A program made the translations under genes and the position numbers. Below the pieces are notes generated by a model that saw only the letters and a list, made by a program, of their open reading frames with translations, did no database searches and had not been told where the DNA came from. Below are positions 48,334 to 60,003 of a stretch of 64,000 nucleotides of DNA, one piece after another. Location: the NCBI RefSeq assembly GCF_027594785.1, contig NZ_CP075584.1, positions 558,001-622,000 on the forward strand, written 5' to 3'. How positions within the stretch are numbered: position 1 is the first letter of the stretch; each line of letters opens with the position of its first letter. The stretch is from Cryobacterium breve. GTDB taxonomy: Bacteria; Actinomycetota; Actinomycetes; Actinomycetales; Microbacteriaceae.

Positions 48334-49195
48334 GGGCCGCTCCTGCTTCAAGTACTCGGCGTGCGATCGCCTGTCCGATTCGTTCCGGGCCTGCCGACAA
48401 TACGCTACGAGATTCACTCACTATTACGGTTTGAGCGTACCCCCCAAAGAGGTTTCCCAGATCAGCGACATGCGCACCCTGGTGACCAAATCCGGGAGCG
48501 AGGATCGGAGTGGCTCCGAAAGGGGGTGCCGCAGAGAGGTCGAGGCCGAAATCGGCAAGGTCGAGGGTCGCGCCGAGCACGACGCCGATGGAGCCGAGCC
48601 TGCCGGTTGCCCCCGCCCCCAGGTTGCGCTCGGCGACGTCGTCGAAGACGGCGCGGGCCACCGTGCCCCCGGCATAGGGACCATCGGGGACTCGGGCGCG
48701 CTGGACAGCGCTCGCCTCCGGATTCGAGGTCGCGGAGAGCACGAAGAGCCCCTTGCCCGCAGCGGCGGCCAGTTCGAAGACCGGCTCGAGAGAACCGACG
48801 CCCATGTACGCGTTGACGGTGATCGCGTCCACTTCGAGCGGGGACCCGGGGGTGAGCCAGGCCTCGCCGTATGCCGCGACGCTCGTTCCGAGGTCGCCGC
48901 GCTTGACGTCCGCGATCACGAGCAGTTCTGCGGCGTGGGCGTCCGCGAGCACGCGTTCGAAGGCGAGGTAGCCCCGCGACCCGAACCGCTCGTAGAAGGC
49001 GAGCTGGGGCTTGACGAGGCCGACCCGGCCCGCGCACGCGGCGACGACGAGACGCCCGAAGGTCTCGGCGCCGTCAGCGGTGTCCGGCAGGTTCCAGTCC
49101 GACAGCAGCCAGGCGTGCGGATCGATACCCACGCAGAGCTGGCCCCACCGGCCGAAGGCGTCGTCGAGGCGGTCGCCGAACGTGGCGCCGGTCAC
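48326..49195 (-). CDS. pyrF: Orotidine 5'-phosphate decarboxylase (type 2)
   Basis: A 289-residue enzyme for the last step of UMP synthesis. [39 protein letters not shown] and [20 protein letters not shown] (catalytic Lys-Asp) are typical of the longer actinobacterial type. The GTG at 49195 overlaps the carB TGA. Its TGA lies within the first codons of gmk. Confidence 0.95.
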   Translation of the reverse strand: MTGATFGDRLDDAFGRWGQLCVGIDPHAWLLSDWNLPDTADGAETFGRLVVAACAGRVGLVKPQLAFYERFGSRGYLAFERVLADAHAAELLVIADVKRGDLGTSVAAYGEAWLTPGSPLEVDAITVNAYMGVGSLEPVFELAAAAGKGLFVLSATSNPEASAVQRARVPDGPYAGGTVARAVFDDVAERNLGAGATGRLGSIGVVLGATLDLADFGLDLSAAPPFGATPILAPGFGHQGAHVADLGNLFGGYAQTVIVSESRSVLSAGPERIGQAIARRVLEAGAARG

Positions 49196-52100
49196 AGCAG
49201 GGCTTCCCGCGTGAGGGCATACTCCTGGAGCGATGTCACCTCGAACCCGCCTCGAATCGCGTCGATGGAGGCGACCGCGGCGCTGAGCTCCGCGATCGTG
49301 GTGAACAGCGGCAGGTCGGCGGCGACGGCCGCCGCCCGGATCTCGTAGCCGTCTGCGCGGGCGGTCCGACCGCCGGGGGTGTTGATGACGATCTGCACCT
49401 CTTCCCTGCGAATCAATTCGACGATCGACGTGTCTTCCTCGTCCTGCTTCTCGCTGAACTTCGTGACGACACGCGCCCGGATTCCGTTGCGCTGCAACAC
49501 CTCCGCGGTGCCCTCGGTCGCGGCGATCTCGTAGCCGAGCTGCTGCAGGCGCAGCATCGGCAGGATGATCGCACGCTTGTCGCGGTCGGAGACCGAGACG
49601 AACACGGTTCCGCTGAGCGGGATTCCGCCGTACGCGGCGAGCTGGCTCTTGGCGAAGGCGCGGGGGAAGTCGCGGTCGATACCCATGACCTCGCCGGTCG
49701 AGCGCATCTCCGGGCCGAGCACGGAATCGACGACGTGACCCTCCGGGGTGCGGAACCGGTTGAAGGGCAGCACGGCCTCCTTCACGGCGACCGGCGATTC
49801 CATCGGGACACGGGAGCCGTCGATGAGCGGCAGCTTTCCACTCGCCTTGAGCTCGGCGATGCTGGTTCCGACCATGATGAGCGCGGCGGCCTTGGCGAGG
49901 GTGATCCCGAGCGCCTTGGCGACGAAGGGCACCGTGCGGGAGGCCCGCGGGTTGGCCTCGAGCACGTAGAGCACACCGGCGCCGATGGCGAACTGCACGT
50001 TGAGCAGGCCGCGCACGCCGATGCCCTGCGCGATGCCGAGGGTGGCCTCGCGGACCCGGTTGATCTCGGCACGGCCGAGGGTCACTGGCGGCAGGGTGCA
50101 GGCTCGAGTCCCCGGAGTGGATGCCGGCTTCCTCGATGTGCTCCATGACGCCGCCGATGTAGAGCTCGGTCCCGTCGTAGATCGCGTCGACGTCGATCTC
50201 GATCGCGTCGTCCAGGAACCGGTCGACGAGCACAGGGTGCGACGGGCCGATGATGCCCTGACCCTGCATGCGCTCGAAGTAGTCCGCGAGCGACAGGGAA
50301 TCGTAGATGATCTCCATGCCGCGTCCGCCGAGCACGTAGCTCGGGCGGACGAGGACGGGGTAACCGATCTCCTCTGCGACGACGACCGCACCGGTGAAGT
50401 CGGTGGCGACGCCGTTGCGGGGAGCGAGCAGGCCGGCCTCGTCGAGGATCTTCGAGAACAGGCCGCGCTCCTCCGCGAGGTCGATCGCGGTGGGCGAGGT
50501 GCCGAGGATCGGAATGCCCTCCGCCTCGAGTCCCTTCGCGAGTCCGAGGGCCGTCTGGCCGCCGAGCTGCACGACGACGCCCACGAGTTCGCCGCTCTGG
50601 CTCTCCGCGTGGATGACCTCGAGCACGTCTTCGAGGGTGAGCGGCTCGAAGTAGAGCCGGTCGCTCGTGTCGTAGTCCGTCGAGACGGTCTCAGGGTTGC
50701 AGTTGATCATGATGGTCTCGTAGCCGGCCTCGGAGAGGGCGAACGAGGCGTGCACGCAGGAGTAGTCGAACTCGACGCCCTGGCCGATGCGGTTCGGACC
50801 GGAGCCGAGGATGACGACCTTGCGGCGGTCGCTCGGGACGACCTCGGTCTCCTCGTCGTAGCTCGAGTAGTGGTACGGGGTCAGGGCCGGGAACTCCCCC
50901 GCGCAGGTGTCGACGGTCTTGTAGACCGGGCGCACGCCGAGGATGTGCCGGACCTTGCGGACATCCGCTTCACCGAAGCCGCGGAGTTCGCCGATCTGGG
51001 CGTCGGAGAAACCGTGGTCCTTCGCGGTGCGGAGGATGTCCGTGTCGAGCCGTTCGGAGGCCGCGACCTCGTCGGCGATCTCGTTGATGAGCACGATCTG
51101 GTCGATGAACCACGGGTCGATCTTGGTGGCTTCGAAGACCTGGTCGATCGTGGCGCCCTTGCGGAGGGCCTGCTGCACGGTGACGATTCGTCCGTCCGTC
51201 GGGATCGACGCGACCTCGAGCAGGCTCCTCGAGCGTGCGGGTCTCCTCGCCCCAGTGGAACGACGATCCACGCTTCTCGAGCGAGCGCAGTGCCTTTTGC
51301 AGGGCGGATGCGAAGGTGCGGCCGATCGCCATGGCCTCGCCGACGGACTTCATGGTCGTGGTGAGGCGCGGGTCTGCGGCGGGGAATTTCTCGAACGCGA
51401 AACGTGGCACCTTGACCACGACGTAGTCGAGGGTCGGCTCGAAGCTTGCGGGGGTGACCTGGGTGATGTCGTTCGGGATCTCGTCGAGCCGGTAGCCGAG
51501 GGCGAGCTTCGCGGCGATCTTCGCGATCGGGAAGCCGGTGGCCTTGCTCGCGAGGGCGGATGACCTGGACACCCGGGGGTTCATCTCGATCACGATGATG
51601 CGCCCGTCGGCCGGGTCGATCGCGAACTGGATGTTACAGCCGCCGGTGTCGACGCCGACGGCGCGGATGATGTCGATGCCGATGTCGCGGAGCTTCTGGT
51701 ATTCGCGGTCGGTGAGCGTGAGCGCGGGGGCGACGGTGATCGAGTCGCCGGTGTGTACGCCGACCGGGTCGACGTTCTCGATCGAGCAGACGACGACCGT
51801 GTTGTCGGCCGTGTCGCGCATCATCTCGAGTTCGTATTCCTTCCAGCCGAGGATGGATTCCTCGAGGAGGACCTCGGTTGTCGGGCTCTGGTGCAGGCCG
51901 TCGCCGACGATGCGGCGCAGTTCCTCTTCGGTGTACGCGAAGCCGGAACCGAGGCCGCCCATTGTGAACGACGGGCGCACCACGAGCGGGTAGCCGAGGT
52001 CTTCGGCGAAGCCGATGGCCTCGTCGACGGTGTGCGCGATGTGCGAACGGGCGACGTCCGCGCCGGCGTCCAGTACGAGCTGCTTGAAGATCTGGCGGTC

Positions 52101-52481
52101 TTCGCCCTTCTGGATCGCCTCGAAGGATGCGCCGATCAGTTCGACGTCGTACTTCTCGAGGATGCCGCGCTCGTGCAGCTGGATGGCCGCGTTGAGCGCG
52201 GTCTGGCCGCCGAGGGTCGGCAGGATCGCGTCCGGGCGTTCCTTGGCGATGATCGTCTCGAGGATCTCCGGGGTGATCGGCTCGATGTACGTCGCATCCG
52301 CGAAGTCGGGGTCCGTCATGATCGTGGCCGGGTTCGAGTTGACCAGGATCACCCTGACGCCCTCGGCGCGGAGCACGCGGCAGGCCTGGGTTCCGGAGTA
52401 GTCGAATTCGCAGGCCTGGCCGATCACAATCGGCCCGCTTCCGATGACCAGGACGCTGTTGATATCGTCGCGCTTGGGCAT
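49192..52481 (-). CDS. carB: Carbamoyl phosphate synthase large subunit (two single-base frameshifts)
   Basis: Makes carbamoyl phosphate for pyrimidines and arginine. Two ATP-grasp halves are clear: [20 protein letters not shown] at the start, and the second [20 protein letters not shown]-like ([15 protein letters not shown]) with [13 protein letters not shown]. Breaks lie at 51221-51227 and 50099-50105, both CAGGCTC. Dropping one base at each restores [16 protein letters not shown] and [19 protein letters not shown], giving 1095 residues. Overlaps both carA and pyrF. Confidence 0.97.
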
Positions 52482-53701
52482 TACTTGGCGTCTCCTGCTC
52501 CGGCGGCCGCCGTGTGGGCGGTCACCATGTCCCTGAACCGATCAAAGAGGTAGTTGGCGTCGTGCGGGCCTGCCGCAGACTCGGGGTGGTACTGCACGGA
52601 GAACGCCGGGATGTCGAGGCAGCGGATGCCTTCGACGACCTGGTCGTTCAGGCTGTAGTGGCTGACCTCGACCCGTCCGAAACCGGTTCGGGAGTCACTG
52701 ACGCCTTCGATCGGCATGTCGACGGCGAAGCCGTGGTTCTGCGACGTGATCTCGACGCGGCCGGTGGTCTTGTCGAGCACCGGCTGGTTGATTCCGCGGT
52801 GGCCGAAGGGAAGCTTGTAGGTGCGGAAACCGAGCGCCCTGCCGAGGAGCTGGTTGCCGAAGCAGATGCCGAAGTACGGCACCCCGGCCCGGAGCACTTC
52901 CTGCAGCAGGGTGACGTGCGCGTCGGACGCGGCGGGGTCGCCTGGTCCGTTGGAGAAGAACAGCGCGGTCGGGCCCAGCGAGAGCACGTGCTCCGCCGTG
53001 ACCGACTGGGGCAGGACGAGTACTTCGAAGCCGCGTTCGGCGAGGTAGTTCAGCGTCGAGGTCTTGACGCCGAGGTCAAGCACGGCAACGGAGCCGATCC
53101 GCTCGCCCTTCGCCGGAATCTGGAAGGGTTCGACCGTTGAGACCTGGTCCGACAGGTTGCGGCCGCGCATCGCGGCGCCGCCGCGGACGAGTTCGAGCTG
53201 TTCCCCCGCCGACAGGTCGAAGGCGGGGCCGGAGAATATGCCGCTCTTCATGGCGCCGGCGGAGCGGATGTGCCGGGTGATCGCCCGGGTGTCGATGCCA
53301 CTGATCCCGACGACCTCATTGTTCGTGAGGTCCTCGTCGAGGGTGCGCGTCGAGCGGAAGTTCGAGGCGATCCTGGCCGGTTCGCGCACGATGAATCCGG
53401 CGACCCAGATCCGGGAGGACTCCATGTCCTCGTCGTTGGCCCCGGTATTGCCGATGTGCGGGGCGGTCATCAGGACGATCTGGCCGGCGTATGACGGGTC
53501 GGTCAGGGTTTCCTGGTAGCCGGTCATCCCGGTCGCGAAGACGATCTCGCCGAGAGTCTGTCCGCGGCTGCCGTATGCGCGGCCGACGAAGCGCCTGCCG
53601 TCCTCCAGGACGAGCACGGCGGGGGCCGTGGTCGGCGTGGTGGGTGTGCTGGGTGTCGTCTCGTCGGGTGTCGCCTGGGCCTGGGCCTCGGTGTCGCTCA
53701 C
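52481..53701 (-). CDS. carA: Carbamoyl phosphate synthase small subunit
   Basis: The glutamine amidotransferase partner of CarB, 406 residues. The nucleophile is the cysteine in [17 protein letters not shown], with the triad histidine in [13 protein letters not shown]. The GTG at 53701 is chosen; it is followed by a Thr/Pro-rich stretch before [16 protein letters not shown]. The TAA shares a base with the carB ATG. Intact. Confidence 0.96.
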   Translation of the reverse strand: MSDTEAQAQATPDETTPSTPTTPTTAPAVLVLEDGRRFVGRAYGSRGQTLGEIVFATGMTGYQETLTDPSYAGQIVLMTAPHIGNTGANDEDMESSRIWVAGFIVREPARIASNFRSTRTLDEDLTNNEVVGISGIDTRAITRHIRSAGAMKSGIFSGPAFDLSAGEQLELVRGGAAMRGRNLSDQVSTVEPFQIPAKGERIGSVAVLDLGVKTSTLNYLAERGFEVLVLPQSVTAEHVLSLGPTALFFSNGPGDPAASDAHVTLLQEVLRAGVPYFGICFGNQLLGRALGFRTYKLPFGHRGINQPVLDKTTGRVEITSQNHGFAVDMPIEGVSDSRTGFGRVEVSHYSLNDQVVEGIRCLDIPAFSVQYHPESAAGPHDANYLFDRFRDMVTAHTAAAGAGDAK

Positions 53702-53702
53702 G

Positions 53703-54251
53703 CTACGCCTCGCTTTCGTCGTGCGCGGCCGGGCGCAGGGCACCCGCCGCTTCGGTTCGGATCGACGCGCTCACGCGGGCGCGCTCGGTGGGGTCAAGGA
53801 TGCGGAAGTAGCTGTCGACGACCTGGCCCGCGGCATCCGCGTGCGGCTGGAGGCGCCAGCGGAGCAGGAGCAGGCCGCCGGTCTCGACGGCGCGGTCGAT
53901 GGTCCAGGTGGCGTCTTCGAGAGCCGTCACGGCTTCTGTGGGGATGAAGACCGGGTTCTCGCCGACCAGGTCGAGGAGCACGCCGGCAGTCGTCACGGTG
54001 ATCAGGGCGCGGGCCCGGAAGCCGAGGCCGCGGATGTTAAGACGTTCGAGCTGTCGGCCTTCCCGTGTGGTCGCGACGTAGAACGCTTCGGCCGTTGCGA
54101 GCACCGCGGCGGGCGCGTCCGCCCCGGGGAGTGGGTACCCTGCGGTCAGCGCTTGGTCGCGACGGGTGCGCGCACGCCAGCTGCGGAGCATGAGCGCGAG
54201 CACGGCGACCAGGACCAGGCCGATCAGGATGGCGGGGATGGTGCTATCCAT
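53703..54251 (-). CDS. PH-like domain membrane protein of the pyr operon
   Basis: A 182-residue protein with one N-terminal membrane helix ([18 protein letters not shown]) and a soluble region containing [20 protein letters not shown] and [19 protein letters not shown]. It matches the actinobacterial PH-like proteins found between pyrC and carA. Function unknown. The stop lies one base before the carA GTG and the start overlaps the pyrC stop. Confidence 0.82.
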   Translation of the reverse strand: MDSTIPAILIGLVLVAVLALMLRSWRARTRRDQALTAGYPLPGADAPAAVLATAEAFYVATTREGRQLERLNIRGLGFRARALITVTTAGVLLDLVGENPVFIPTEAVTALEDATWTIDRAVETGGLLLLRWRLQPHADAAGQVVDSYFRILDPTERARVSASIRTEAAGALRPAAHDESEA

Positions 54252-55584
54252 GGTGGGGTTCCTCTCGTCCGCCGAGTTCGGCGGGGGCCCTGAGGACCCC
54301 GTCGAGTACGGTCGCCGTGCCGCGGTGGAAGACGGCGACGACCCGTCCGGGCAGGGTCATCGCGAGGTAGGGCGAGTTGGTGCTCTTTCCCGCGAGCTTG
54401 TCCCTGCCGAACTCCCGGCTCGCTGCCGGGTCGTAGAGGGTGACGTTGGCGGGGGCGCCGACCTCGAGTGCCCGGCCCTGACTCGCGAGGCGCCCGATCC
54501 GCGCCGGGGCCGCTGAGAGCACCCGCGAGACGTCCCTCCAGTCGAGCAGTCCGGTGTCGACGACGGATGCCTGCACGACCGAGAGGGCGGATTCGAGTCC
54601 GACCATCCCGTTGGCGGCTGCATCCCATTCACAGTCCTTGGACTCGACGGGGTGCGGCGCGTGATCGGTCGCGACGATGTCGATCGTGCCGTCTGCGAGG
54701 CCGGCGCGAAGCGCGTCGACGTCTTCGCGACGGCGCAGCGGCGGATTGACCTTGTAGCGGGCGTCGTAACCGCGGACCAGGTCCTCGGTGAGGAGCAGGT
54801 GGTGTGGGGTGGCTTCCGCCGTCACGTTGATGCCACGCGCCTTGGCCCAGCGGATCACGTCGACGGCGCCGGCCGTCGAGACGTGGCAGACGTGCAGGCG
54901 GCTCCCGACGTGCTCGGCGAGCAGCACGTCGCGCGCGATGATGGATTCCTCAGCGACGGCGGGCCAGCCGGCGAGGCCGAGTTCGCTCGAGAGCGCACCC
55001 TCGTTCATCTGGGCCTTCTCGGTGAGTCGCGGGTCCTGGGAGTGCTGGGCGATGACGCCGTCGAAGGCCTTGACGTATTCGAGGGCGCGACGCATCAGGA
55101 GGGGGTCCGAGACGCAGAATCCGTCATCGGAGAAGACCCGGACGCGGGCGCGGCTCGTCGCCATGGCCCCCAGTTCGGCGAGGCGCTCCCCCGCGAGGCC
55201 GAGGGTGACGGCGCCGATCGGCTGGACCGTGACATACCCGGCCCGTTCGCCGAGGGCGAGTACCTGCTCGACGACGCCGGCGGTGTCCTGCACCGGAGAG
55301 GTGTTGGCCATCGCGAAGACGCTCGTGAAGCCGCCGACGGCGGCGGCCTGGCTGCCGGTGAGAATGGTCTCGCTCTGCTCGTAGCCCGGTTCACGCAGGT
55401 GGGTGTGCAGGTCGACGAGGCCGGGAAGGGCGATGAGGCCGTCGGCGTCGATCACCGTGGCGCCGGCGTGAGAGAGTGCGGTGCCGAGTTCCTGAATGCG
55501 ACCACCGAAGAGCAGCAGGTCGGTGCGGGTGCCGTCGGCGAGGCTCGCGTTGCGGATCAGGTAGCGGGTGGCCGTGTTGTCCAT
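54244..55584 (-). CDS. pyrC: Dihydroorotase
   Basis: A 446-residue zinc amidohydrolase. The metal site GLVDLHTHLREPGYEQSETI, then HVCHVSTAGAVDVI and DIVATDHAPHPVESK with the catalytic Asp, are all present. Converts carbamoyl aspartate to dihydroorotate. The ATG directly follows the pyrB TAA. Intact. Confidence 0.97.
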   Translation of the reverse strand: MDNTATRYLIRNASLADGTRTDLLLFGGRIQELGTALSHAGATVIDADGLIALPGLVDLHTHLREPGYEQSETILTGSQAAAVGGFTSVFAMANTSPVQDTAGVVEQVLALGERAGYVTVQPIGAVTLGLAGERLAELGAMATSRARVRVFSDDGFCVSDPLLMRRALEYVKAFDGVIAQHSQDPRLTEKAQMNEGALSSELGLAGWPAVAEESIIARDVLLAEHVGSRLHVCHVSTAGAVDVIRWAKARGINVTAEATPHHLLLTEDLVRGYDARYKVNPPLRRREDVDALRAGLADGTIDIVATDHAPHPVESKDCEWDAAANGMVGLESALSVVQASVVDTGLLDWRDVSRVLSAAPARIGRLASQGRALEVGAPANVTLYDPAASREFGRDKLAGKSTNSPYLAMTLPGRVVAVFHRGTATVLDGVLRAPAELGGREEPHHG

Positions 55585-56534
55585 TTAGCTTTCCTCCCGG
55601 TCGCCCGACATGAGCAGGTACAGTGCCGCCATACGTATCGAAACACCGTTCGCGACCTGCTCGAGCACGGTCGATGCGGCCGAATCTGCAGCGGCTGAGG
55701 AAATCTCCAGGCCGCGGTTCATCGGGCCGGGGTGCATGACAATGCTAGTCGGCGCGAGACGGGCGAAGCGCTCATCGTCGAGTCCCCAGCGCCGGGAGTA
55801 CTCCCGGCTGTTGGGGAAGAAGGCCGCATTCATTCGTTCCTGCTGGATCCTGAGCATCATGATCACGTCCGGCCCTGAGTCGATCGCGTCGTCGAGATCG
55901 AAGCTCACCGCTGCCGGCCAGCCGGTCATGTCCATCGGGAACAGGGTGGGCGGTGCGACCATCGTGACTTCGGCTCCGAGTGTCGTGAGCAGCCAGAGGT
56001 TGGAGCGCGCGACCCGGGAGTGCAGCACGTCACCGACGATGGTCACCGTGACGCCGTCGAGGCCCTTGCCGCGGGAAGCGGCCTTGTGCAGCCGACGGCG
56101 GATGGTGAACGCGTCGAGAAGCGCCTGGGTCGGGTGTTCGTGAGTGCCGTCTCCGGCGTTGATGATGCCGGCGTCGATCCAGCCGCTCGTTGCGAGCACC
56201 TGGGGGCGCCGGATGCCGGGTGCCGGATCACGACGCCGTCCGCGCCGATCGCGGCGAGGGTCTGGGCGGTGTCCTTGAGGCTTTCGCCCTTGGAGACGCT
56301 CGAGCCCTTGGCGCTGAAGTTGATCACGTCAGCACTCAGACGCTTCGCGGCGGCTTCGAAGGAGATCCGGGTGCGGGTGCTGTCTTCGAAGAAGAGGTTC
56401 ACGACGGTTTTGCCGCGGAGCGTCGGGAGCTTGCGCACCTCGCGCGTGGAGACATCCGCCATGTCTTCAGCGATGTCGAGGAGCGTGATGGCGTCGTCGC
56501 GACTGAGGTCTTTGGTGGAGAGGAGGTGCTTCAT
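55585..56534 (-). CDS. pyrB: Aspartate carbamoyltransferase catalytic subunit (single-base frameshift)
   Basis: Condenses carbamoyl phosphate with aspartate. [20 protein letters not shown] binds carbamoyl phosphate, and [15 protein letters not shown] closes the site. In a run of Gs at 56202-56206 one base is missing; correcting it joins [11 protein letters not shown] to [18 protein letters not shown], giving 316 residues. No regulatory chain is adjacent, as is usual in actinobacteria, where PyrR controls the operon. Confidence 0.95.
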
Positions 56535-57072
56535 TCGGCGCTCCCCCGTCGATGCTCACGAATTCGTCGCCGTCGACCTCGAGGAGGTGCACGTTGATGC
56601 GTTCCTCCGTGGAGCTCGGGAGGTTCTTGCCGACGAAGTCCGCACGGATCGGCAGCGCCCGGTGGCCGCGGTCGACGAGGACCGCAAGGCGTACGATCGC
56701 GGGACGGCCGTGGTCGCCGAGGGCGTCGAGGGCCGCGCGGATGGTGCGGCCGGAGTAGAGCACGTCGTCGACGAGCACCACGGTTGCACCGTCAATGCTC
56801 GCGGGCACGAGGGTGCGGGAGGGCGTGCGCGTGCGCGTGTGGGCGAGGTCGTCGCGGTACATCGTGACGTCGAGGGAACCCGAACTCACGGGTGCCGCGG
56901 CCGGTTCGATCCGCTCGATGATGTCGGCGATCCTCCGGGCGAGGGCAACGCCCCTGGTCGGGATGCCGAGGATGACGAGGTTGTCCGGTCCCCGGTTGGA
57001 CTCCAGGATCTCGTGGGAGATCCGAGTCAAAGCCCGGGTTATTTCAGCCTGGTTGAGCACGATGCGTGACAA
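56531..57072 (-). CDS. pyrR: PyrR bifunctional regulator / uracil phosphoribosyltransferase
   Basis: A phosphoribosyltransferase-fold regulator of the pyr operon. [20 protein letters not shown] and the PRPP loop [20 protein letters not shown] are diagnostic. It starts at a TTG (57072) with AAGGAGG eight bases ahead, which decides the start. The frame as given runs past the pyrB start to 56467; one more C in the run at 56543-56547 would give DGGSAE and a TGA overlapping the pyrB ATG (180 residues), and I take that as the end. Confidence 0.92.
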
Positions 57073-57174
57073 AACTAAGGCCTCCTTCCCCGCCTCACCG
57101 GACGGTTGTTAAAAGGATGGCTGTTACCACTGTCCAGACTAGCAGCAGCCCCGGCCAGGCCCGGTCAGTCGTGT
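57073..57174 (-). promoter_or_regulatory. Leader region of the pyr operon
   Basis: About 100 bp between the HNH gene stop and the pyrR TTG. It holds the strong AAGGAGG site (57081-57087 on the plus strand as CCTCCTT), which may be where PyrR acts by blocking translation, as described for mycobacteria. An AT-richer stretch (GGTAACAG and CTTTTAACAAC) precedes it and could hold the promoter. No attenuator hairpin with a T tract is seen. Confidence 0.4.
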
Positions 57175-58891
57175 TCAGTCGCGGTTGGGTGGTCCGGTGA
57201 GGACCTGGTGGGCGCGGTGCCGGTTCGGTGGCCGCCAGAGCCGTTGCGGGTCGATGAGCCCCGGGGCCCGCACTTGTGGTGAGCCGTTCACCATGCGGAT
57301 CTCCCACCCGGAGGTGTCGATCGTGTGGTGATGGAACCAACAGAGCAGGACACCGTTGTCGACCGTGGTGGGTCCGTCCTTCGCCCACGGCTTCACGTGG
57401 TGCACTTCGGCCCAGTGTGCGGGGGCTTTGCAGCCGGGGATGATGCAGCCGCCGTCGCGGGCGGTGATCGCCCGGCGCTGCGCCCGGTTGAAGTACCGTC
57501 GCTCTGGACCGAGTTTGAGGACCTGGTTGTTCTCCCCGAACAGGACGCCTTGGAAGCCGCCGTCGCAGATCCGCTGATGCACGGTCTTGAGCGACACCGG
57601 GGCCTCGACGCCGTCGATCCACCCGACGCCGACGCCGCTCGCGAGGTCGGCGGCGTTCACGTGAACCATCACGGTCGGGGCTGACCCGCCCATCGACGGG
57701 GTGTCTTCGTCCCGGGCGGCGTGCTCGAACAGGGCCCGAAGGATGTCGGCGCGTTTCTCCCCGCCGGTGCGGGTGTCCGCGCCGCGCTCTCGCAGTTCGG
57801 CCTCGGTCACGTCCAGCTCCGGGCCCGTACCGGCGTCAGTGCCCGCTCCGGCGCCGTCAGTGGTGCCCGCGGTCTCGGCGCCGGGGATCATCTGCCCGGA
57901 ATCCATCAGCGCCTGCTCCTCCTCGGTGGGGAACGCGGGCCGGGAATGGAAGCTCAGAAAGGCGTCAAAGAGGGTGTTCATCATCCCGTACAGGCTCCGG
58001 CGTCACCCCGCCCTTGACCGGGTACAGCCCGTTCTTCAACTGGCCGAAGCCGATGTTCGACTTCGCCTCGAACAGGTCCTCCTGCGGGAGCATCCCGTCG
58101 GGGTCCAGGATGGCCTGCCACTGCAACACCATCCCGCGGATCAGGTCCGCAGCCGCGGGCACCCCGGCGCCGGCGAGGATCTCGGTTTCCGGGGTGATCC
58201 ACCCGGCCGCCGTGGCGACCAGGGCCCGCTCGGCGACCTCCACCTCCGCCGGGACCGCCCGGTGACTGACCGACCCGAGCCCCGTGGTGATCAGCTCGGC
58301 CGCCTCCACACCGATATCCCCCGCCGCCAGCGCGGCCCCGACGACCGGGAACAACGGCGGCAACACCGCCAGGCCCGCCCGGCGGGGCAACACCGCATCC
58401 CCGAGCTTCGTTCGCCGCTTGACCTCCCGGGCCGACACCCGGGTCACCCGCGTCAGTACGTCCCACGGGCCCCGGCACCCCATCCGCCACGCCAGACCCT
58501 CCCGGCCGAGCACCCGTGCCCGCCGGTCGACGTCGGTTGCGGTGGTCACCCGGGCCGCATCCACCGTTCGGCCGATCGCCTCGACTTCTTTCAGCGCAGT
58601 GACGGCTTCCGCATCGCTGAGTAACCCGACCGGGATCGCCTCGAGAGCGTCTGCGAGAGCCACCTGGATCTCGGCGAGCCGGGCGACAGCATCCGCCTGC
58701 ACCGACGGAACCGAGCCCGCCAGCCCTTCAGCGCCTTCGAAACCCTCGGCAACCGCAACCGGATGCGCCGACTGGCCTTGCCCATCCGACGATTCGGTGG
58801 ATGCGAGGCCCACCGTGATGGGCTGATCCCCCGCAGTCCCGGAACCGGGTGTCTGCGGGGTGTGTGACTGGGGATCCGAAGCTCCTGCCAT
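57175..58891 (-). CDS. DUF222 / HNH endonuclease-domain protein (single-base frameshift)
   Basis: Second member of the family in this window. The N-terminal DUF222 half contains ARLAEIQVALADALEAIP and VTRVSAREVKRRTKLGDAVL. At 57991-57997 (CAGGCTC) one extra base ends the first frame; removing it gives GVTPELYGMMNTLFDAFLSF and continues to the HNH domain DGGCIIPGCKAPA, EVHHVKPWAKDGPTT, LLCWFHHHTIDTSGW. Corrected length 571. Unlike the copy at 7146 it has a more ordinary linker (ETAGTTDGAGAGTDAG). It lies between pyrR and nusB. Confidence 0.83.
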
Positions 58892-58895
58892 ACCC

Positions 58896-58913
58896 CGATT
58901 CTACCCCGAATCG
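58896..58913. promoter_or_regulatory. Small palindrome just upstream of the HNH gene
   Basis: CGATTC and GAATCG flank TACCCC, 5 bp ahead of the ATG at 58891. It would form a hairpin at the very start of the transcript and overlaps where the ribosome binding site should be, so it could limit translation. The rest of the gap to 59188 shows no gene, tRNA or other element that I recognise. Confidence 0.35.
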
Positions 58914-59188
58914 AACACGAATACGAGGCTTGCTCACCTAATTTATGGCTGATCATCTCGAGTTTCAGACATTTTAAGTGCGCGCGACAGGACTGTGTGG
59001 CTTTCTCGGGAGATGCGCCCGGGTGAGCGACACCTGCCCGCGGATCAGTGCGGCCGATCCGACCCGACACCAGGAATCTCCTGAGTTAGCCACGCTCGCC
59101 GTCGCGCTGGACAGCGCGCGGCGCGCTGCTCGCGTGCGAGAGCGTCCCCACCGGCTAAGGAGGGCGCGGAATCGAGTCACTGGGCGAT

Positions 59189-59453
59189 TCAGCGGAAGCT
59201 GGTCTCCTTGACCAGGCGGCCGTCCCTGGCCCAGGTGCGCCAGACGCCGACCTGACGACCGCGGTCGAATTCTCCCGTACGCATCAGCGTACCGTCCGTG
59301 CGGAACCATTCCCACGCACCGTGCAGTTTCCCATCGAGGGTGCTCCCCGCGTGCCTTGGTCTGACCGTTGGCGTAGTGGTCGACTCGAGGCGCGGGCGAC
59401 GGCGCGTGCGGACCTTCTGGTGCAGCGGACGACGGGATCGGCTCTGGACTCAC
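59189..59453 (-). CDS. YwqK-family antitoxin-like / MORN-repeat small protein (single-base frameshift)
   Basis: MORN-type repeats are visible: VDHYANGQTKARG, LDGKLHGAWEWFRTDGTLMRTG and DRGRQVGVWRTWARDGRLV. The first and second are in different frames; one G too many in the run at 59345-59348 explains this, giving 87 residues from a GTG start. Proteins of this type are often called YwqK-family antitoxins; no toxin gene lies next to it and the role is unproven. Confidence 0.65.
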
Positions 59454-59502
59454 GCCCCCAGTCTCCCAGCCGACGACTCACGCCAACAGTGGCGGAGCGG
59501 CC

Positions 59503-59949
59503 TCAACGCCGCCGACGGTGCAGGGTCCCCGCCGACCAGAGCGCCCAGACCACGAGAAGGGGCTGGAAGAGGAGTCGGATGCCGCGGGCCCGGTCCGAGT
59601 CGAGGCCGAAGGCATCCGTCCTGGTCACGAACTGCGCGATATTGCCGGGGAAGACGGCCACGAAGAACAGGGCGACAAGCCACCCGACCGTGATCCGCCG
59701 GCCGGGCAGCCCGACGAGTGCACCGCCAAGACCGACCTCGGCGACACCGGAGAGAAGCACGACGGTGTCCCGTTTGAGCGGCACCCACGCGGGCACCTGG
59801 GCGAGAAATTCCGAGCGACTCCAGGTGAGGTGGCTGATGCCGGCGAACACCAGGAAGGCACCGAGCACGATCCGGCCGATCGTTCGGGGTATGGATGTGG
59901 GCGTAGACGACCTGCGGACCGACACGGACTTCTCTGCTGCTCTCGACAT
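59503..59949 (-). CDS. DoxX-family membrane protein
   Basis: A 148-residue protein with four hydrophobic helices. RTIGRIVLGAFLVFAGISHL and VPAWVPLKRDTVVLLSGVAE with GLPGRRITVGWLVALFFVA are typical of the DoxX-like family. A longer upstream frame is a shadow of the plus-strand gene at 60004. Possibly linked to redox or thiol stress in relatives; no specific role assigned. Confidence 0.8.
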   Translation of the reverse strand: MSRAAEKSVSVRRSSTPTSIPRTIGRIVLGAFLVFAGISHLTWSRSEFLAQVPAWVPLKRDTVVLLSGVAEVGLGGALVGLPGRRITVGWLVALFFVAVFPGNIAQFVTRTDAFGLDSDRARGIRLLFQPLLVVWALWSAGTLHRRRR

Positions 59950-60003
59950 CTCCCCAGTCTGACAGCCGTTTCTGCGACACGGCCGTGCCCTAGCATCGAG
60001 GAC

